Below, in pieces: positions 48,833 to 56,500 of a stretch of DNA of 64,000 nt. The notes under the pieces are model-generated. The model had not been told where the DNA came from and did no database searches. It saw only the letters and a list, made by a program, of their open reading frames with translations. The stretch's first letter is position 1; each line of letters starts with the position of its first letter. Source of the DNA: CAZSAT01 sp964604675 (GTDB lineage Bacteria > Myxococcota_A > UBA796 > CAJQPC01); assembly GCA_964604675.1 (NCBI GenBank), contig CAZSAT010000001.1, positions 118,669 through 182,668 of the forward strand, in the 5' to 3' direction. Made by a program: the position numbers and the translations under genes.

Positions 48833-49741
48833 TCAGTCGGCTTCGGCCAGCGCGGTGCGGAGGGTGCGAGCGAGCTCGCGCACCAGGCGTGTGTGGGGGC
48901 TGCGTGCGCGCCACCCGAGCCAGAGGGTGCGACCGACCCCGTGATCGCGGAAGCCGAGGGTGCGGACCGGTGCGCGAGCGGCTTCCACGGCCACCGCACT
49001 CCTGGGCAGCACCGACACGCCCAGGCCGGCGCCGACCATCTGCACGAGCGTGACCAACGAGGTCGCCCGGTACGGCGACTCCCGCACCTGACGGTCCGCA
49101 CAGACCGCCAGCGTGTGGTCGCGCAGGCAGTGCCCGTCTTCCAGCAGCAGCAGCTCCTGGGCCGCGAGGGTGTCGAGGTCCACCCGACCGGTCAAGGGGT
49201 GGGTCTCTGGCACGACCGCCACGAAGGGCTCCCAGCCGAGCTTGATGTGGTCGACGCTCGGCTGGCTGGGCGCATCGGCGATCAGCATCGCGTCGAGCTC
49301 CCCGCGGGCGAGGGCCGCCTCACAGGCAGCGGTCTGCAGCTCCAGCCAGTGCACCTTCAGACCCGGCGCCTGCTCGGCGAGGGCGCACGCCGCGGCCGGA
49401 AGCAGGTAGGGCGCCACGGTGGGGATCACCCCGACGCGCAGCGTGTGGGCATAGGGCGTGGCCGAGGCTTCGGCCGTGCCCTGCAGCCCGCGCGCGGTGG
49501 TCAGCGTCCTGGCCATCTCGTCGAGCAGCACAGCACCCACCTCGGTGACGAGGACCTTCCGGCTGTGTCGCTCGAAGAGCTGCACGCCGAGAGCGTGCTC
49601 GAGCTTGGCCACCTGGGCGCTGAGGGAAGGCTGGGCCACCCCGCAGAGCTCCGCGGCCCGACCGAAGCCGCCGGTCTCCTGCACGGCCAACGCGTACTGC
49701 AGCTGGCGCAGGGTGAAGGGCAGCTGGAGGAAGCGGTGCAC
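48833..49741 (-). CDS. oxyR: LysR-type peroxide regulator OxyR
   Basis: 302 aa, GTG start. N-terminal winged helix (LRQLQYALAVQETGGFGRAA, AQPSLSAQVAKLEHALGVQLF) and a two-lobe effector domain. The OxyR redox pair is present: Cys205 and Cys214 in LEDGHCLRDHTLAVC, spaced like C199/C208 of E. coli. GVIPTVAPYLLP also matches OxyR rather than other LysR proteins. Oxidation to the disulfide should activate ahpC, encoded tail to tail with it. Only 20 nt separate its start from the divergent nucleotidyltransferase gene, whose TAACGT -10 lies inside that gap. Confidence 0.93.
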   Translation of the reverse strand: MHRFLQLPFTLRQLQYALAVQETGGFGRAAELCGVAQPSLSAQVAKLEHALGVQLFERHSRKVLVTEVGAVLLDEMARTLTTARGLQGTAEASATPYAHTLRVGVIPTVAPYLLPAAACALAEQAPGLKVHWLELQTAACEAALARGELDAMLIADAPSQPSVDHIKLGWEPFVAVVPETHPLTGRVDLDTLAAQELLLLEDGHCLRDHTLAVCADRQVRESPYRATSLVTLVQMVGAGLGVSVLPRSAVAVEAARAPVRTLGFRDHGVGRTLWLGWRARSPHTRLVRELARTLRTALAEAD

Positions 49742-49750
49742 GCGGGCAGG

Positions 49751-49756
49751 TAACGT
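49751..49756 (+). promoter_or_regulatory. -10 hexamer TAACGT, leaderless start
   Basis: GGTAACGT ends 5 nt before the GTG at 49762, within the 20-nt gap between oxyR and the nucleotidyltransferase gene. Confidence 0.5.
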
Positions 49757-49761
49757 GGGCC

Positions 49762-50892
49762 GTGGACTTCGATCTCCGAGCGGCGACCCACCTGCTCGTG
49801 GTGTGCGGGAGCCGCGGACAGGGTCTGCACGGACCGCGCTCCGACGTGGATGTGCGGGGCTTCTGCGTGCCCCCGAGGCGCTACCTGCTGGGCTTCGACA
49901 GCCGCTTCGAGCAGGCCGACACCCGCGAGGACATCGCGCCCTTGGCCACCCTGCTCAGCGCCGAGGAGGCGCGGGTCGAAGGGCTGGACGGCAGCGTCTA
50001 CGCGCTCGCCAAGCTCGCGCGCCTCTGCGTGGACTGCAACCCGAACCTCCTCGAGGTGCTCTTCTGCCGCGAGGACGAGGTGAGGCTGTGCACGCCGGTG
50101 GGCCGAGCCCTCCGGGACGCGCGGGTCGCTTTCCTCTCGGAGCGCGCCCGCCACAGCTTCGCGGGCTACGCCGCAGGCCAGCTCCGTCGCATCGAGGGCC
50201 ACAGGAAGTGGCTGCTCGACCCCCCGTCCTCACCGCCGACGCGCGAGGAGTTCGGACTGCCCGAGGCCGCCCTCATCCCCGCGAACCAGCGCCTCGCTGC
50301 CGAAGCCGCGGTGTCCAAGCAGCTGGACAGCTGGGAGATCGACTTCGGCGACCTGCCCGCCTCCCAGGTCACCGCCCTGCGCGGGCGCATCGCCCACGTG
50401 CTCGGTGAGGTGCTGGTCGCCGGCCAGGGCCGCTGGACAGCTGCTGCTCGCACGGTCGGTCTCGACGACGACCTGATCGAGGTGATGAAGCGGGAGCGCA
50501 CCTACCAGAACGCCCGGCGTCACTGGAAGCAGTACTGCACCTGGAAGCGCCAGCGGAACCCGGCGCGCGCCGCGCTCGAGGCTGCTCACGGCTACGACAC
50601 CAAGCACGCCGCGCACCTCGTCCGGCTGCTCCGGTGCGGCCGGGAGATCCTCGAAGAGGGCACGCTGGCGGTGTGGCGCGGCGACCGGGACGCCGGCGAG
50701 CTGCGGGCCATCCGGGCCGGGGCCTGGAGCTACGAGACGCTGATCGAGCAGGTCGCAGCGGAGGAGTCCGCGCTGGCCGCGGTCGTCGAGGAGGGCCGGT
50801 CGGTGGTGCCGAAGCGACCGGACCTCACCCAGCTGGAGGCCCTGACGGTGGAGCTCACCGAGCAGGCCCTGGCGGCCACCCAGAGGCGCTGA
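49762..50892 (+). CDS. Nucleotidyltransferase, RlaP/YcgL-like
   Basis: 376 aa. The N-terminal pol-beta-type active site is GSRGQGLHGPRSDVDVRGF: the GSxxxG loop, two Asp and a conserved Arg-Gly typical of the PF10127 'RNA repair pathway DNA polymerase beta family' (RlaP) group. VDCNPNLLEVLFC is a further family motif. The C-terminal half is helical with many Arg/Lys/Trp (RRHWKQYCTWKRQRNP), suited to RNA binding. RlaP members are often beside RNA ligase or RtcB genes in phages and bacteria; no such partner is here. GTG start is leaderless. Confidence 0.75.
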   Translation: MDFDLRAATHLLVVCGSRGQGLHGPRSDVDVRGFCVPPRRYLLGFDSRFEQADTREDIAPLATLLSAEEARVEGLDGSVYALAKLARLCVDCNPNLLEVLFCREDEVRLCTPVGRALRDARVAFLSERARHSFAGYAAGQLRRIEGHRKWLLDPPSSPPTREEFGLPEAALIPANQRLAAEAAVSKQLDSWEIDFGDLPASQVTALRGRIAHVLGEVLVAGQGRWTAAARTVGLDDDLIEVMKRERTYQNARRHWKQYCTWKRQRNPARAALEAAHGYDTKHAAHLVRLLRCGREILEEGTLAVWRGDRDAGELRAIRAGAWSYETLIEQVAAEESALAAVVEEGRSVVPKRPDLTQLEALTVELTEQALAATQRR

Positions 50893-50929
50893 CCCCCGGT
50901 TTCGGTGCCTCCGCGGCCGAGGCGGCGCG

Positions 50930-50935
50930 TATGCT
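50930..50935 (+). promoter_or_regulatory. -10 hexamer TATGCT, leaderless start
   Basis: TATGCT ends 5 nt before the ATG at 50941, choosing it over the in-frame codon at 50905 and the ATG at 50959. Confidence 0.5.
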
Positions 50936-50940
50936 GCACC

Positions 50941-51555
50941 ATGAGCACTCGAGGACCCATGAGCCTGAAGATCACGCCGATTCCCAGTGGACCCCTGAAG
51001 GTCGCCGGGGTCACCTCCGCCTCGTTCTGCGGCAAGCCCCTGGAAGCGAGCGGCGACGTCTACCTCTGCCGCTGCGGCGAGTCGAAGAACGCGCCCTTCT
51101 GCGACGGCAGCCACAAGCCCGCGGGCTTCACCGGCGACAACACCGGGGAGAGCGAGGCCAAGCCTCTGCGCGTGTGGGAGGGGCGCACCATCCAGACCAC
51201 CTTCAACCCGAACGTGTGCATGCACGTCTTCTACTGCAAGCCGCTCCAGGAGCTCCGCGCACGCGAGCTGGCGGGCGACGACGACGCGGCCCAGGAGATC
51301 GCGGAGGTCGTGGCGAGCTGTCCCTCGGGTGCGCTCACGTACAGCAGCAACAGCGTGGAGGTCGGCGGCGCCGAGCAGAGCGAGCTGGTCATCATGGAAG
51401 GGGGCGAGATCCGCGTCACCTGCGACTTCGAGACCGAGGGCTTCGAGCTCCAGGCCGAGCAGCCGAGCGACCGCGCCACGCTCTGCCGCTGCGGCCGGTC
51501 GGACAACAAGCCCTGGTGCGACGGCCGCCACAAGGGTCGGAAGGACTTCCGGTGA
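50941..51555 (+). CDS. CDGSH / 4Fe-4S mono-cluster / CDGSH iron-sulfur protein
   Basis: 204 aa with three iron-sulfur modules: a CDGSH (mitoNEET-type) site CRCGESKNAPFCDGSH near residues 35-50, a divergent 4Fe-4S mono-cluster domain of the Fer4_19/DUF1271 kind (~80-125, NVCMHVFYC ... VASCPSGAL), and a second CDGSH site CRCGRSDNKPWCDGRH near the C-terminus. CDGSH sites bind a pH-labile 2Fe-2S cluster by three Cys and one His, all present in both copies. Probably an electron-transfer or redox-sensing protein in the cytoplasm. The next gene starts within its stop (GTGA). Confidence 0.85.
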   Translation: MSTRGPMSLKITPIPSGPLKVAGVTSASFCGKPLEASGDVYLCRCGESKNAPFCDGSHKPAGFTGDNTGESEAKPLRVWEGRTIQTTFNPNVCMHVFYCKPLQELRARELAGDDDAAQEIAEVVASCPSGALTYSSNSVEVGGAEQSELVIMEGGEIRVTCDFETEGFELQAEQPSDRATLCRCGRSDNKPWCDGRHKGRKDFR

Positions 51556-51878
51556 CCAACGAGGAGCTCTTCTGGCAGCTCGCCGGGGAGCTGATGCGCC
51601 AGGACACGCGCGTGGAAGAAGGCACGATCATGAAGGGCCGCTGCCTGCGTGCCCACGGCGAGTTCGTGGCCCTGCCGGACTTCAAGGGCGCCGGGCTGGT
51701 GGTGAAGCTCAGCCGGTCACGGGTGCAGGAGCTGCTCGAGGCCGGTGTGGGCGAGAGCTTCGCGCCCGCGGGACGGGTCTTCAAGGAGTGGGTCTCGGTG
51801 CCGCTCCAGGACGCGGAGCTGTGGGGGGACCTGATGCGCGAGAGCGTGGAGCGCGCCGTGCGCGCCGCCCGGGGGTAG
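51552..51878 (+). CDS. TfoX/YjbR-like small domain protein
   Basis: 108 aa, GTG start overlapping the previous stop. The pattern 'helix, IMKGRCLRAHGEFVALPDFKG, LVVKLSRSRVQELLEAGVGE, FAPAGRVFKEWVSVPL, helix' resembles the TfoX N-terminal or YjbR alpha/beta domain. Such small proteins have no settled biochemical role outside competence regulation. Co-translated with the CDGSH protein. Confidence 0.6.
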   Translation: MTNEELFWQLAGELMRQDTRVEEGTIMKGRCLRAHGEFVALPDFKGAGLVVKLSRSRVQELLEAGVGESFAPAGRVFKEWVSVPLQDAELWGDLMRESVERAVRAARG

Positions 51879-51882
51879 CCGC

Positions 51883-51984
51883 GTGCTGCTGCTGCTCGGC
51901 TGCACCACCACGCGCAAGGAGCTGGGGGACGACGGGGTGTACCGGCACTCGGGCGACTGCTCGGTGAGCGGCCTCCCGCGGTAG
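51883..51984 (+). CDS. Tiny putative lipoprotein (33 aa)
   Basis: A GTG 4 nt after the previous stop opens MLLLLGCTTTRKELGDDGVY, which continues with RHSGDCSVSGLPR and stop (TAG at 51982-51984). The signal MLLLLGC is the shortest of the ultra-short lipoprotein signals in this window (Cys 7). Mature size about 27 residues with one more Cys. The tail resembles the ends of small secreted Cys-containing peptides, but no family is recognised. Supported by the lipobox, composition and position. Confidence 0.45.
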   Translation: MLLLLGCTTTRKELGDDGVYRHSGDCSVSGLPR

Positions 51985-51988
51985 CGCC

Positions 51989-53224
51989 CTACTTCCCGGC
52001 GTCCTTGACGATCTGCGGCTCGAAGTTCGGGTCGGCCGCGCGGGTGAGCGCCTCGGCGTACTCCGGGATGCGACCGGTCATCTGGAAGCCCCACTTGTCC
52101 TTCACCTGGCGGCCGTGGTTCAGGTCGACCTCGGTGACGAGCAGGCCATCGCGGGTGCGGGACAGCCCCGGCGTGCGGGAGCCGTTTGGCGCCGCGACGT
52201 AGCTGGACCCGTAGAAGTGGCCGAAGTCGTTGTGGCTGGCCTTGCCGTCGCCCGAGGTGAAGGCGTTGGGGAAGCTCTCGGTGCCGATGCGGTTGATGCC
52301 GGCCACGAAGTAGTTGTTGGCGATCGAGGCGCAGCGGGCCTCGACCGGCCAGAGCGGCTCGGAGAGCGCACCGACCGTGGCGGACGGGTTGAACACGATC
52401 TCCGCGCCGTTGATGCCGAACATCAGCCAGTTCAGGGGGTGGTGGCGGCCGTAGCAGATGTTGATGGCCACGCGCCCGAACTCGGTCTCGAAGACCGGGT
52501 GACCGTCCTCGCCCTCCATGTAGTAGGTGGACTCGTTGAAGTCGCCGACCCGGGGGATGTGGTTCTTGCGGTGGCTGCCGATGATGTTGCCGCGGTTGCC
52601 GATCACCACCGCGGTGTTGTGGATGGTGTCGCCGTGGGCTTCGTCGCGCTCGAGGATGGGGCTGACGATGACCATGTTGTAGCGCTTGGCGAGCACCTGC
52701 AGCCGCTGGGTGGACGGCCCGTCGACCGGCTCGGCGAACTCGAGCCAGGGGTGCTTCTCGCGGGTGCAGAAGGCGAAGGGCATGGTCCAGGCTTCCTGCA
52801 GCCCGAGCACGTTGACCCCCAGCTTGGCGGCGGCGTGCACGATGGTCTCGATCCGATCGGCCAAGGCCTCGTACTGCTCGACCACCGGGCGATCCGTGGG
52901 GATCACGATCCGGTTCTGGATCACGCCGATGCGCACCACGCGTGGCTTGCGGCGCTGCTCCGGGGCCGCATGGATCTTGTAGGCGGCGATCTCGAAGTCG
53001 TGCTTGTCGGCGTAGGCCTGCAGCTCGGCACTGACGGCCAGGGTGTCGGGAAGATCGCCGTAGAGGATGCGGAAGGCCTCGCGCTGGTCGGCGGCGGGGA
53101 GCTTGCGGAGCAGGCCCTCGAGGCTGTCGAGCTCGCGCGTGCTGACCAGGGCATTGGCCGGTTGCGGCAGCTCGGTCTCGATCGCGGAGGAGGCCTTGGT
53201 GTCGGTGGGCTTGGACGTGGACAT
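51989..53224 (-). CDS. Beta-ureidopropionase (eukaryote-like, nitrilase superfamily)
   Basis: 411 aa, ATG at 53224. Catalytic triad E144 (GLQEAWTMPFAFCTREK), K220 (RKNHIPRVGDFNESTYYMEG) and C257 (NICYGRHHPLNWLM). These blocks, and FNPSATVGALSEPLWPVEAR and TSGDGKASHNDFGHFYGSSY, are almost word for word those of animal beta-ureidopropionase (UPB1), including its N-terminal extension of about 75 residues (SLEGLLRKLP ... FRILYGDLPD). It hydrolyses N-carbamoyl-beta-alanine to beta-alanine, CO2 and ammonia, the last step of reductive pyrimidine breakdown. No dihydropyrimidinase or dehydrogenase gene is nearby. Confidence 0.92.
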   Translation of the reverse strand: MSTSKPTDTKASSAIETELPQPANALVSTRELDSLEGLLRKLPAADQREAFRILYGDLPDTLAVSAELQAYADKHDFEIAAYKIHAAPEQRRKPRVVRIGVIQNRIVIPTDRPVVEQYEALADRIETIVHAAAKLGVNVLGLQEAWTMPFAFCTREKHPWLEFAEPVDGPSTQRLQVLAKRYNMVIVSPILERDEAHGDTIHNTAVVIGNRGNIIGSHRKNHIPRVGDFNESTYYMEGEDGHPVFETEFGRVAINICYGRHHPLNWLMFGINGAEIVFNPSATVGALSEPLWPVEARCASIANNYFVAGINRIGTESFPNAFTSGDGKASHNDFGHFYGSSYVAAPNGSRTPGLSRTRDGLLVTEVDLNHGRQVKDKWGFQMTGRIPEYAEALTRAADPNFEPQIVKDAGK

Positions 53225-53289
53225 GCGCGGCTCACGGCAGGTGGGGGGAGGGAGCTTAACCGAGGCCGCGACGGCGTCAGCCCCACGGT

Positions 53290-53457
53290 TCATGCACCCC
53301 GCTGGTGCGCGCAGCCGCCCGCGCAAGGGGCCGGCAACAGCCAGCGCGGCCCGCCGTCGACGGTGGTGCAGACCTTCCACACCGCGCGGCGCCAGTCCTT
53401 GCCGAAGGGCACCAACACGTGCACGCGTCTGCAGTCGGGGCACCCTTGATGCGTCAA
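53290..53457 (-). CDS. Small Cys-rich (zinc-ribbon-like) protein
   Basis: 55 aa from a TTG at 53457 (alternative GTG at 53478). It opens with THQGCPDCRRVHVLVPFGKD, has a Trp-containing middle (WRRAVWKVCTTVDGGPRWLL) and ends PAPCAGGCAHQRGA. CPDC plus CAGGC could bind zinc. Composition and Trp/Cys content differ from the arginine-rich shadow frames around it. It lies between the beta-ureidopropionase start and the giant DUF11 gene, in the only gene-poor stretch of over 300 nt outside the repeat. No start-proximal Shine-Dalgarno is obvious. Confidence 0.5.
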   Translation of the reverse strand: MTHQGCPDCRRVHVLVPFGKDWRRAVWKVCTTVDGGPRWLLPAPCAGGCAHQRGA

Positions 53458-53505
53458 GAGCCCAGCGCGAACCGCCACGCGTATCGGATCGGCTGCAGCA
53501 ATCCT

Positions 53506-53522
53506 GAGACTTTTTTTGTCTC
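53506..53522. other. GAGAC-T7-GTCTC hairpin
   Basis: GAGAC and GTCTC flank seven Ts, forming a 5-bp stem with an all-T loop (all-A on the other strand). It is the only homopolymeric T run of this length in a GC-rich window and lies about 65 nt upstream of the giant surface-protein gene. Confidence 0.5.
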
Positions 53523-53586
53523 GGCCGGGTGAGTTGGGTCGTACCCCCTGTACGGCACGCACCAGGAAGTCGTCCAGGAGTTCGGC

Positions 53587-56500
53587 ATGAAGCGCATCCA
53601 CAGCGGACGGTACCCCTCTGTCTCGAGCCCGCGCCTGATCGGCGCAGCGCTGCTCGGGCTCGCCACCGCGGCTCCGTCCAGCGCGTACGCCCAGGGCGCG
53701 CCCACCGTCGATGGCTTCACGAAGCACCCGATCACCGGGGTCGTCGAGGCACCCTACGTGCTCAGCGGCATCACCTACACCCAGGACTCGGCCACGGGCG
53801 ACTTCGCGGGGCTGCTCTACTTCTACGAGGACGCGAACTACCTCTACTTCGCCTTCGAGCAGTCGGTCGACATCAACGACAACTCGTACGGGGCCAACAG
53901 CATCGGCTGGGACGCGCGACCGAAGCCGCACAAGCTCAAGGACCTGATCCAGAGCGATCACGCCAAGATCGAGCTCTACGACGCCACCGGCGCCCTGGTG
54001 CTCGACTTCTACATGGACTACGCGACCGAAGAGACGCGCCGCGACCCCGACACCACGCACTCTCTCGGCATCGACGGCGGAGACGGCGCCCTGAACCTCG
54101 GCGACGCCGCCTGGGTCGTCGCGGCCGAGAGCTCGCTCGGCTGGAACTTCCAGACCGCCAGCCCCACCTACGCGTCGAAGGTGAGCGACTCACCGCCGCG
54201 CATCCCGACCAACACCTACGACTTGGGAACGACCGCCGATCCGCTCAACCCGTGGATCTACGAGATGGTCTACGAGTTCCAGATCGACAAGGCGGCCTTC
54301 GGCGCCTCCAGCTTCGGCGACATCGAGATCACCGAGGTCCACAACTCGCCGCTCAAGACCACGACCAACCCCAACCCGCAGCCCGTGCTCACGGGCTCGA
54401 AGACCGCCTCGCCCGTCAGCGGCTCCGACGTGGACTTCGACGACCTCATCACCTACTCGCTGACCTTTACCAACAGCGGACTCTCCGACCTCACCAACGC
54501 GGTCGTCACCGACATCGTGGACCCCAACCTCTACGACGTGGTGCCCTACGACAGCGGCGTCTGCGACACCTCGCCCTGCGAGGCCGGCTCGACCCTGACC
54601 TGGAACGTCGGCACCCTGGCCGCCGGCGACACGGTCACCGTGACCTTCGACGCCTACGTGGACTGGCAGTTCGGCTACGACGCCCTGTACAACACCGGCG
54701 CGATCGACACCACCGAGCTCCCCGAACCCTTCGTCACCAACACCACCGAGCACTTCTGCTTCGACGCCGACGGCGACGGCCACTGCGCCGAAGACAACTG
54801 CCCCGACGCCTACAACCCCACCCAGCTCGACAGCGACGGTGACGGCTACGGCGACGACTGCGACGTCTGCCCCGACGTGGCCGACGATCAGACCGACTCC
54901 GACGGCGACGGCGTGGGCGACGCGTGCGACGTCTGCCCCGACGTGGCCGATCCGGACCAGGCCGACTCCGACGGCAACGGGACCGGCGACGCCTGCGAGG
55001 GCGGCAGCATCGGTGACTACATCTGGGAGGACGCGAACAGTGACGGCCTGCAGGACGCCAGCGAGTTCGGCATCCTCGGCGCGACGGTCGAGCTGTGGAC
55101 CGACCCCAACGGCGACGGCGACGCCTCCGACGGCGTGCTCCTCGACAGCACCAGCACCGACATCTCGGGCGGCTACGACTTCCTGAACCTCAACGCCGGC
55201 AGCTACGTGGTGTACGTCACCTCGGTGCCCGGCGACTACCAGCTCACCACGGGCAACGAGCCCTACCCGGTGACCATCCTGGCCGCCGAAGACCACAACG
55301 ATGCCGACTTCGGCTACCTGCAGAACACCTACGAGCTCGCACTCGACAAGGTGGCCACCAGCTACCTCGACGCCGACGGCGACGGCGTGCTCTCCCCAGG
55401 CGACGAGGTCTACTACAGCCTCACCTGGGAGAACATCGGCAACGCCACGTTGACCAACGTCACGCTGACCGACGACCCCGACGAGCTCTACGTCTCCGCC
55501 ATCAACGCCGTGAGCGACGCGGGCCTCTACGACGGCGACGTGCTCTCCTGGAGCCTCGGCTCCCTCGCCCCCGGCGAGACGGGCACCTACACCTACTCCG
55601 CGAGCATGGGCGCGGCGGGAACCTTCGCCGACGGCACCACCAACGTCGACAACACGGCCATCATCGCCGCCTCCGAGGCGCCCGCGGTGCAGGACCTCGA
55701 GACGGTCACCGTGACCGCCGCGGTCGTCCTGGGCGTGACCAAGACCTACACCGGCTTCACCGACAGCGACGCCTCGGGCGGCGTGAGCCCCGGCGACACG
55801 CTGCACTACAGCGTGGACTACGAAAACTCCGGCAACGCGGACGCCACCGGCGTCGTGCTCACCGATGATCCGAACGAGGCCTACGTGGCCAGCGTGGATG
55901 CGTCGCTGAGCGGCGGCCTCTACGACGGCAACCTCGTCACCTGGAGCCTGGGTACCCTGGCCTCCGGCGGCAGTGGCAGCGTCGCCTACGACGTCGTGCT
56001 CGCCAGCGCGGGCACCTTCCCGGCCGGCACCACCAACGTCGTCAACACCGTCAGCCTGTCCAGCAACGAGGACGGCCCGGTCACCGACAGCGCCACCGTG
56101 CCCGTCGACGCCCAGGTGATCCTCGCGGTCACCAAGAGCGTCTCGGGCTACCTCGACAACGACGCCAACGGCGTCCTGAGCCCCGGCGACACCGTGCAGT
56201 ACGCGGTCACCGCGGCCAACAACGGCAACGCCGACAGCACCTCCACGGTGCTCACCGACGACCCCGACGAGATCTGGGTCGCCAGCATCGCCAACATCAG
56301 CGACCTGGGCATCTACGACGGCAACACGATCGACTGGGACCTCGGCACCCTGGGCGCCGGCGAGTCGCTCACCGTGACCTACGAAGCGGTGCTCGGCTCC
56401 GCGGGGACCTTCCCGCACGGCACCACCGACGTGAACAACACCGCGGCCCTCTTCAGCGCCGAAGACGGTCCGGTGTACGACACCGCGAGCGTCACCGTGA

